Notes under the pieces: model-generated | Told to the model about the DNA's origin: nothing | Databases searched by the model: none | The model's input: the letters and a program-made list of their open reading frames with translations, nothing else | In this document: in pieces, positions 57,661 to 64,000 of the stretch | Numbering within the stretch: position 1 is the stretch's first letter | How the letters are laid out: every line of letters begins with the position of its first letter | NCBI RefSeq assembly: GCF_036711975.1 | Contig: NC_091968.1 | Coordinates: 11,470,001-11,534,000, forward strand | DNA: 64,000 bases | Origin: Onthophagus taurus | Taxonomy: Eukaryota; Arthropoda; Insecta; Coleoptera; Scarabaeidae | Direction: 5' to 3' | Position numbers and translations under genes: made by a program

Positions 57661-58003
57661 TTTAGTTCAAACTACCGCCACGTTACGCACACATACGTAC
57701 AAATACTCACACATACGTATCAAATACGTCATCATAGGAAGTATAAAATCAATAAAATTTTGACATTGAAAAGTCAAATTGTTTTTGACTTAACATTTTG
57801 TTTTAAAACTGTGTGTGTTGAAATTTTGCAGAAACAAATTCTCTATAAACAAAATTAACAGCTTTTGCTTATAGTGAATATGTTTCTGTAAAATTTTATC
57901 ATGCATGGTTTTAAAACAAAAACCTAATTCTAAATATTTTTCAAATTCCCGGGTAGAATGCTACCGCGCTACTAGCGCTAAATGAGGGTAGTCTGAACTA
58001 AAA
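57661..58003. mobile_element. short inverted-repeat MITE, family D
   Basis: Ends tttagttcaaactaccgcc (57661) and gggtagtctgaactaaa (58003). Interior contains repeated cacacatacgta units and no coding. Target duplication not clear. Confidence 0.55.
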
Positions 58004-58148
58004 ACAGCGTTTCATTTTAAGGTGAGGAACCCACCATCTATATTAGTATATTTATATATTTAATCTATGCGCTAGGTAGCGTATGTCAGTTGTTTCGAAT
58101 AATAAATAGACAGTTGTTAAAGATTTTCAGTCTTTTAAAATAATAGCA

Positions 58149-58760
58149 ATGCCGTTGTCAGTAATTGATGTTGCGCGTATTGTTACATTAATTGAAGATG
58201 GCAAATTTCAGCGGTACGTTGCCCATACGTTGGGTATACCCGGAACAACAGTTCAGGATACTTGGAACCGATATGTGGAAATAGGAAATTTCACTAGGTG
58301 GCAAGGTTCCGGTAGAAGACGAGTGACAATAGCAGTTGAGGGAATCGTAGAACGACAGGTGTAGAAACTCGGCATCGTCTTCAAATGGTGCGTGGGGTTG
58401 ACGTAAGTGAAAGAACCATTCGTCGAAGACTTGCTCAAAGTGATCTGACTGCAAGAAGACCTGCCGAAAGACAGTGGCTACTCCAGAGACGTCGGCGAGC
58501 ACGTCTTTAATTTGGGGGAGTATATATGAATTGGGGAATGGAACAATGGGGTAAGATGCTCTTCACTGACGAGTCCCGATTTTGTCTCCAGAATATGTTG
58601 ATGAGGTGGGTATTGAACGGATGGAGTGGACAGTGTGCAGCCCGGTCTTCAGGAGTTACGAATTGCTCTTGAAGAAGAGTTTGCCGCAATTCCTTAGGAA
58701 TCAATTATCAGTTCGATGCCGCGTTGACTACATGACGTTATTTTGGCTCGTCACACACAC
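58149..58760 (+). pseudogene. Tc1-like transposase, internally deleted
   Basis: The ATG at 58149 gives MPLSVIDVARIVTLIEDGKF, YVAHTLGIPGTTVQDTWNRY and TRWQGSGRRR, the paired HTH head of a Tc1 transposase. After a frameshift near 58360, VSERTIRRRLAQ-like residues and LFTDESRFCLQ (first catalytic Asp, about 58560) follow, then a jump to LRIALEEEFAAIP and SSMPRRLHDVILAR-type C-terminal residues. The segment with the other two catalytic residues is deleted. Confidence 0.8.
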
Positions 58761-58989
58761 TTAATTTTCGTGTTATTAATAATTATTACGTTCAATTAAA
58801 TTTGTTTTTTATTCGTTTCTGTTTTTACCGCATATCAGAACTGAGAACAGATGTTTACAATAATGAAGGACGTATGCAATTCTGTAATTCTAAGAAAATG
58901 TAAATGGTTTGCTACAAAACTGTTTCGAGTGCCCAGTTTTTGTTTTCAATGTCAGTGATTTAAGGCGCCACTTTTAGCAAATATTAAAA

Positions 58990-59720
58990 ATCTGTATAGA
59001 CTTCTTTGGAAATTCCCGGCCACACCATCACAGAACCACCATCGAAACATTCGCGTTTCATAATTATATAGTCCACAAATCTTTCATTTCAAAATCTTCA
59101 TATTCGCTCCCGACCATCGGGTGATAGTAGACAAAACTAAAGTCTCTAGATTTACAAAGTACCGCGGTTCGACGCCATTTTGGCTCGAAAGTCAAGCGGG
59201 AAATTTAAAACTATGTCGTTCTATTGGTAACATTACGCCAAATTTCCTTTCTTTTTTTCTCGTGGTACTCTGAAGAGTCGAAAGTCCTTCTTACTGCCAT
59301 TTTTGCAACTCCAAAGGCAATAAGACGGCAATATTTTTGTAAATAAGTGGTGAGATGCAGTGACAAGCTGTCAAACCACCATTGTGGCTCGAAAACAGGC
59401 TTCATGAACCGCGGTACTTTGTAAATCTAGGGAGTTTAGACAAAACCAGTACTCATCCGTAAAAAGGACTTTCCTCCATTGCTCGATCTCCCAATTCACA
59501 TGTAAGCGCGCAGATTGAAAACGCGCTCATCGGTGTCTTGGAAGCAACCTCGGTCCTTTGGCAGCCTTCTTGTAAGTTTTCAGTGAATGGTTTTCTCACT
59601 GACATCAACAAAATGCACCATTTGACGACGACGCCGAGCTTCTACAGCTGTCGTTCTACAATTGCTTAGAACAATAAAATAGTCTTCAGCTACTATTGTC
59701 ACTCGTCTTGTTTTCACACG
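58990..59720 (-). pseudogene. second Tc1-like transposase relic, opposite strand
   Basis: Minus strand from about 59710: RVTIVAEDYFIVLSNC, RTTAVEARRRRQMVHFVDVS, RGCFQDTDERVFNLRAYV, NWEIEQWRKVLFTDEYWFCL (first catalytic Asp in FTDE) and SPDGRE, corresponding to the middle of a Tc1 transposase. The Mutator-type MITE at 59138-59437 is inserted after FTDEYWF. Many defects. Confidence 0.65.
59138..59437. mobile_element. Mutator-type MITE with 9-bp target duplication
   Basis: 300-bp segment with ends taaagtctctagatttacaa (59138) and ttgtaaatctagggagttt (59437) and inner repeat agtaccgcggttc / gaaccgcggtact. Flanked by agacaaaac at 59129-59137 and 59438-59446. A 9-bp duplication is characteristic of Mutator-like elements. 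Non-coding; ORF frames inside are incidental. Confidence 0.8.
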
Positions 59721-59825
59721 CCATCGGTTTAAAATACTGCATCTTCGTTAGTAACAGAGATAATAGAGTGAATAAAAAACAAAATGCTCAGAAAAGATTG
59801 TGTTACTGTTTGATTCCAGTTAAAA

Positions 59826-61960
59826 CTTAAACAGCACTACAGTTTTGATGTTAATATGTTTGATCATTTCGTCTCTGACCATAAATTGATAGACATAAAA
59901 CTTACAATAGATATAATGACTAAGATAACAAACAAAGCAGTCGTATGAATCAAAAATAGTAAAGTACGATGCCTTAAAGCAGAATGTTGAAATTGTGTTG
60001 AACTCTAGACAAATCGAAAACATTGAAATAGATATTTTGCTTGGCGTTCTTCAAGCGGAGATTGGTAAAGTCACGAATATATCTGTAAGACGTACAACAA
60101 CAAATATAAGTGAGGGATGGTTCACTACAGCAGTCAAGAATAAAATAAAAGAAAGAGATAAAGCGTATAGTAGGACGAAGTGTTTTCGTGGAAGTGAATT
60201 ACACTTGTGTCATTTTGTCAAATTACGGAAAGAAGTCACAAACGATGTCAAAAAAGTTGTCGATTTATATGGAAAATAAACGTATTTCTAAGATTGTAAG
60301 CAGTAAGGGAGATACAGTGGATCCTAGGGTAATTTCTAATGTTCTGAATGATCACTTCACCTTCAGTGTAGATAGGTTGCTTGCGGGAAAGCGGGCCGCC
60401 AATGTCACCTTGGATTATGGAATAGATTCCTCAATGTACCTTAAGCTTACAACTGCAGATGAAATTGGGCGTCAATTTCCCGATATCCTAAAAATAGGAA
60501 GAATAACTCCAGTGCATAAAAAAGGCTCAAAAACTCTCCCGGAGAACTATAGACCAATATCTATGCTGTCAGTCTTTGTCAAAATAGTTGAATAAATTTT
60601 AAAAAGTAGACTACTGTCCCATTTGAATACGATTGGTTTCCAAACTTGTGAGCAGCATGGTTTTATAGGCGGTAAGAGCACACAGACTGCTATTATATGA
60701 TTGTTCGGATTTGTTTATAGAAATTTCAATGAGAGCAAAACCGTTTTGGCTGTTTTCCTGGATTTGTGTAAGGCGTTTGATGTGGTTGACCATGCTATAC
60801 TGCTTAGTAAGCTCTAAGCTTTGGGAGTTCAGGGACCATCACTGAGAGTTTTTAAAAATTATTTAAAAAATAGAAAGCAGTAGGTACACTGTTTACAATA
60901 ATGCTACTATACTCTGTTTTTAAACCAGGAGGAGTATTTTAAATTTGTCACCAGATTGACCTTGCACGTGATTGGTTGAATGCGAGGAAGGTTCACACAC
61001 ATGCAATTTTGAATTTTGATTTTAAATTTGAAGGTTAGGTTATTGATCGTTCGACCGTTTCGTATCATTATTGTAAATTTTGTGTTTTAAACCCTTCTTT
61101 ATTATATTTTAAAATAAATACACTCCTAACTTCAATGTTAGTTTGTATGTTTAGTGTTGACGATAACAAACGAAAATAAATACAATAATAAGTAAATAAA
61201 TAAATAATAATAATTATTAATTTAAATTTACCGCCAAAATATTTAGTGATATTTTCAGGTGATTTTTCCTAGTGTAAATCTGACTTTCGTATTTACTCCT
61301 GGTTTAAAAACAGAGTATAGCAGCAATAAGAAAGCTATCACCTAAAAAGTAATGGTCAATATTTCAACAATGAAACGAGATTTTCTATTTATTATGCCTA
61401 TGCTCACTCTTACTTAAATTATATTTGCGGTTTTTGGGGTCACGCTCGTAAAAAAAGACATTAACAAGATAAGTTTTTAAAGATTCTCTTTTGTAAACCA
61501 CATAGCACAAATACTACATCATTGTATAATGAGTTAAAAGTGCTTAATGTACATGAGATGATTAAGCTTGATAGTGTGAAGCTAATATATAAAATCAAAA
61601 ATAATCTAATGGAAACTGGCATTCACTTTATCCTCAACTGCGATATGCATGCGTATAATATAAGAATTAACTAAAATATTCACATCTTGCCCCTTGCAAG
61701 AAACATTGGGAGAAGAAGTGTTACAGCAGCAGTAGCGGAGTGGTTTAATGATTTACCATAAAGGGTGAAGAATCAGAATGGTCTGGACTCCTTTGCGGGA
61801 GAAGCAAGGACTTATTACCTTAATCTTAGGTTAAACTGATTTTGAAATGTTTTTTTGTGTTGTATATGTATGTATGTAACTTCTTCTTGCGTTGTCGTTA
61901 TATTTTAGTGTTTATATACCTGTTATGGACTCTTATGTCTTTTTGGGAATGAACAATAAA
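59826..61960 (+). pseudogene. LINE-E: endonuclease end and reverse transcriptase relic
   Basis: HFVSDHKLIDIKLTID (endonuclease SDH motif, about 59862), WFTTAVKNKIKERDKAYSRT (linker), then RT: KIGRITPVHKKGSKTLPENY, RPISMLSVFVKIVE, EQHGFIGGKSTQTAI, VLAVFLDLCKAFDVVDHAIL (first catalytic Asp) and LRVFKNYLKNRKQ. The YADD segment is deleted; after MITE B copy 2 the C-terminal part resumes (YLNYICGFWGHARKKRH, KVLNVHEMIKLDSVKLIYKI, RNIGRRSVTAAVAEWFNDLP) and ends near 61960. The C-terminal style is that of CR1/jockey-type LINEs. Numerous stops. Confidence 0.8.
60910..61317. mobile_element. inverted-repeat MITE, family B, copy 2
   Basis: Ends tactctgtttttaaaccagg and cctggtttaaaaacagagta, TA-flanked, in opposite orientation to copy 1 at 11388-11843. 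Inserted in LINE-E. AT-rich and non-coding. Confidence 0.85.
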
Positions 61961-62178
61961 TCAAAAAAAAACCTCTGCTGTAGCAGCTGCACCCCACAGG
62001 GTATTACAAATTTCTTGCACCCCTTATATGCTCAAATTAATATCCCAATAAAAATTTCTATCGCAGGATTATTACAGAAGAATCACCCTTTCGATCAAAA
62101 TCGAATGAGTGATTCGCGAGAAAGCCAGCTTTGAAATTTAGGCTAAATTTTAGTGGCCTTTTTTTGCCGGTCAATGTA

Positions 62179-62653
62179 TAAGGTTGTCCAACTCCCTATG
62201 GATGTATCCCCCCGCAGAGACCTTGCTGTGACGTCATTGGAGGAATTGACATTTCTATATTTTTATTTATATACGTAAACCAACATAAACTCTCTATTTC
62301 TTGAGTTTAATAACACTTGTTTAGTGTTTAACTTGATAGATATTATTATTATATTTATATCTAAAGTTAGGATAAAAATGTTATAATTGTAGTAATAATT
62401 GTTTGTTTAGAAAATAGATGGCGGCACTATACATTATTTTTATCGAATTTTCTTTAAGGAAATACTTTAAGACAGTAGTGTTGAGAGAGTTAAAACGCCT
62501 TCGTTAAATATTAAGTTAAATTGACTATTAATGATGGTACAAATTATTTATGGCCTAACAATAATATTACACTATATTATATTTTTCCTCCAATGACGTC
62601 ACATTTCCCTCCTCACCCCGCCAACGTCAATTTGTTCGTGTTGTATAACCTTA
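62179..62653. mobile_element. MITE family E, copy 2, uninterrupted
   Basis: Ends taaggttgtccaactcccta (62179) and cgtgttgtataacctta (62653), each with a nearby tgtgacgtcattggagga / caatgacgtcacatttccct site. Matches the split copy at 33052-36614. It lies 36 bp downstream of the Ly6 gene stop codon on the minus strand and abuts element C, so it probably supplies part of that gene's 3' flank. Confidence 0.75.
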
Positions 62654-62689
62654 TAAATAACCAATACTCAACAGACCTTGGTGAATTAC

Positions 62690-63298
62690 CTACAATAATA
62701 AATTCCAACTTATTAAGCCTATTAATATCATTAAATTGGGCACTAAATTAAAGCTTCCATTACACCGATGATCTAAAAAGCAAAAACAATACTGTACAGA
62801 TTCAAAATAGTTTCGATGAACGTCCAATTCTTTAATTGAATTGTTTACGTAATGTCCCAAACGGACATCTTTAGCAGCCGGACGACATCCTTCGTAATGA
62901 TCAGCCGGAATATCGGTTCGATAACCTCTAATTGTACTCAAACAAGCCCTCGTTATAATTTCATCAGCTAAAATTATTTTATTACTTTTATGTACATATT
63001 AGAAAGCTTATACTCATACTATCTTTCCGTTCTTCAATTTTAACACAAACATCGTCATCTTCGGGGCAAATTTTAGTCCAATGCCACCACCAATTAAATT
63101 CTCTCCCACAACCGGATTCTGTACTAACACATTGGTAACACCAAACGCGGACTCCGCCAGAAACTGAATTAATTTAAAGAGACACACCCAAAACATGAAT
63201 TTGAGGTTATGTTTAAAAAAAAATCTTTTTCAGAACTTACCGTTAATTAAAACCGATATGATTAAAATCGAGATTATTATTTGAAGATAATTTATCAT
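62690..63298 (-). CDS. GPI-anchored Ly6/uPAR (quiver-type) three-finger protein
   Basis: Three exons (63298-63241, 63163-63020, 62967-62690) splice in phase into 159 codons ending TAG. Exon 1 is a signal peptide (MINYLQIIISILIISVLIN). The mature part starts RVWCYQCVSTESGCGREFNW, continues ICPEDDDVCVKIEERKDTDE and ITRACLSTIRGYRTDIPADH, YEGCRPAAKDVRLGHYVNNS and ends YCFCFLDHRCNGSFN, the cysteine spacing of insect Ly6 proteins related to crooked/quiver. A hydrophobic C-terminus (NLMILIGLISWNLLL) follows and should be replaced by a GPI anchor. Drosophila relatives act at septate junctions and in potassium-channel trafficking; the exact orthologue is not certain. The frame is intact and the borders are clean GT-AG. 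Confidence 0.93.
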
Positions 63299-63812
63299 TT
63301 TTTGGGTTTTAAAAACGTTATCTAATTGTAAATAAATAAACTGAAACGAATGAGTAAGAAATGAGTCAATGTTTCTTTATTTTTATTAAGTTGGTAAAAC
63401 AGGAAAATATTAGTAAGGTTAATTGATAATGTTGAAAGCAATAACGATAAATAATATATTAAATTATAAATTAAAATATCAATTATTTCATAAATTTTAT
63501 TTAAATAAAATTTTTTCGGTAATTGGGTAAAATAGAAAACTATAGAGATATGGGGTTTTTCGTTTTTAAAATTTATGTTGGTACTTGTCTTTGACATGTG
63601 TCAAAAGTGACAGTGAAATACCGCAAAACACGTAGATTTTTGCATATTTCTCTATAAATTGGAGGTGAAAATAATGATTATAACTTAAGTAGTGATTCAA
63701 AAAAGCCATCCTAAACGGTAAATAAATTCTTTCGTTTCAATGCGTTTAATGGGGATTAAAAAAATCAATTTTTATTTGCGTTTCGATTTTAGTGATTCAC
63801 ACAGAACCAACT
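63299..63812. promoter_or_regulatory. shared upstream region of two divergent genes
   Basis: About 500 bp between the Ly6 start (minus) and the secreted-protein start (plus), so both promoters must lie here or nearby. A donor-like ACG|GTAAAT at about 63717 and the acceptor gattttag at about 63784-63791 suggest a 5' leader exon and a 70-bp intron for the plus-strand gene. A minus-strand frame of 91 codons at 63322-63597 is low-complexity and AT-driven and is not considered a gene. Confidence 0.45.
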
Positions 63813-64000
63813 ATGCATAAGTTAACAATAATCTCTGCTTTTTTACTTAATCTTGTTGCTTACGCAGCAACGGCGCCGGCAAGCACCAACAGTACTTTAT
63901 TAGATATCCTAAACAATAGTGACCAGTACGCTGAGTATAAGTGCCCTTTTTTACGATCAACATTTCTTGATGGCGCACAGTATCCATTTTTAAAGGAATG
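63813..64000 (+). CDS. N-terminus of a secreted protein, cut by the window end
   Basis: The ATG at 63813 begins MHKLTIISAFLLNLVAYAAT, a signal peptide with likely cleavage after AYA or ATA, followed by APASTNSTLLDILNNSDQ and YAEYKCPFLRSTFLDGAQYP. The frame is open to the window edge. No family was recognised from these 62 residues. An upstream acceptor (gattttag) places the ATG 21 bases into its exon. Confidence 0.7.
   Translation, partial: MHKLTIISAFLLNLVAYAATAPASTNSTLLDILNNSDQYAEYKCPFLRSTFLDGAQYPFLKE

Larger units (their letters stand above)
57492..59822. mobile_element. Tc1-like element with transposase relics on both strands
   Basis: Ends taactggaatcaaacggtga (57492) and gtttgattccagttaa (59822), with arms sharing attcactcaattatctctgt and its complement. 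It contains a plus-strand Tc1 transposase relic (58149-58760) and a minus-strand one (about 58990-59720), so two copies may be joined tail to tail. Two MITEs lie inside. Confidence 0.65.
57052..62176. mobile_element. inverted-repeat element C, split by Tc1 and LINE insertions
   Basis: Ends aactgaccggcaaaaaaaaa (57052) and tttttgccggtcaatg (62176), TA-flanked. The left arm (to about 57490, interrupted by a LINE fragment) and the right arm (from about 61966) share ctttcgatcaaaatcgaatg-like and tgcaccccacagggtatta segments in inverted orientation. Everything from 57492 to 61965 is later insertion. Type unresolved; TA ends suggest mariner/Tc1. Confidence 0.65.

Noticed and set aside
63322..63597. 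91-codon minus-strand frame near the Ly6 gene
   Set aside because: Ile/Leu/Tyr/Asn-rich composition follows from AT content, with no conserved pattern and no splice context.

Overview
The window is animal nuclear DNA, almost certainly from an insect. Coding exons are split by short GT-AG introns, the sequence is AT-rich, and the recognisable host genes are typical arthropod ones. Acyl-CoA ligase-like, CAP/antigen-5 and quiver-type Ly6 genes together fit a beetle, but that is inference. No bacterial, organellar or CRISPR features were seen, and no tRNA or rRNA gene was recognised.

Seven host loci are visible: (1) the first coding exon of an AMP-binding (4-coumarate-CoA ligase-like) enzyme, minus, 1644-1754; (2) a four-exon secreted CAP/antigen-5-like gene, minus, 2129-3192, with a frame problem at its first splice junction; (3) a possible 67-residue helical protein, minus, 3814-4017; (4) an intact three-exon ILRUN (C6orf106) orthologue, minus, 24269-25097; (5) an eight-exon forkhead transcription factor, plus, 38805-56742, whose forkhead domain is split by a 15.8-kb intron; (6) a three-exon GPI-anchored Ly6/uPAR protein, minus, 62690-63298; (7) the start of a secreted protein, plus, from 63813 to the window end, head-to-head with the Ly6 gene.

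Nearly everything else is transposon-derived and deeply nested. Left part (1-13 kb): relics of Harbinger, Tigger/pogo, a LINE, a Mutator-like element, a mariner-type element with an hAT MITE inside, and a Penelope-like retroelement with a hammerhead-like ribozyme. Region 13.5-21.6 kb sits inside one split Harbinger-type MITE: a nearly intact DD41D mariner-type transposon, a second mariner relic, a complete-length hAT element and several foldback MITEs. Region 21.7-23.7 kb is another mariner-type element. Region 26-33 kb is a mariner-type element carrying a LINE (11-bp target duplication) and an hAT (8-bp target duplication). Region 33-38.5 kb mixes MITEs, a DD41D element and arrays of a CTAG-rich repeat. 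The forkhead intron (40.0-55.8 kb) holds two LINEs, a Ty3/gypsy integrase remnant, a second hammerhead-like ribozyme, two more long-arm elements and a 1.7-kb giant foldback. Region 57.05-62.2 kb is one more split inverted-repeat element filled by Tc1 and LINE relics.

The most interesting signals are two covarying, palindromic-stem hammerhead motifs typical of Penelope-like elements; concentric mariner-type elements in which each inner layer sits on the TA at the exact dyad of the palindrome formed by the outer layer; and a subterminal motif shared by otherwise dissimilar long-arm elements.
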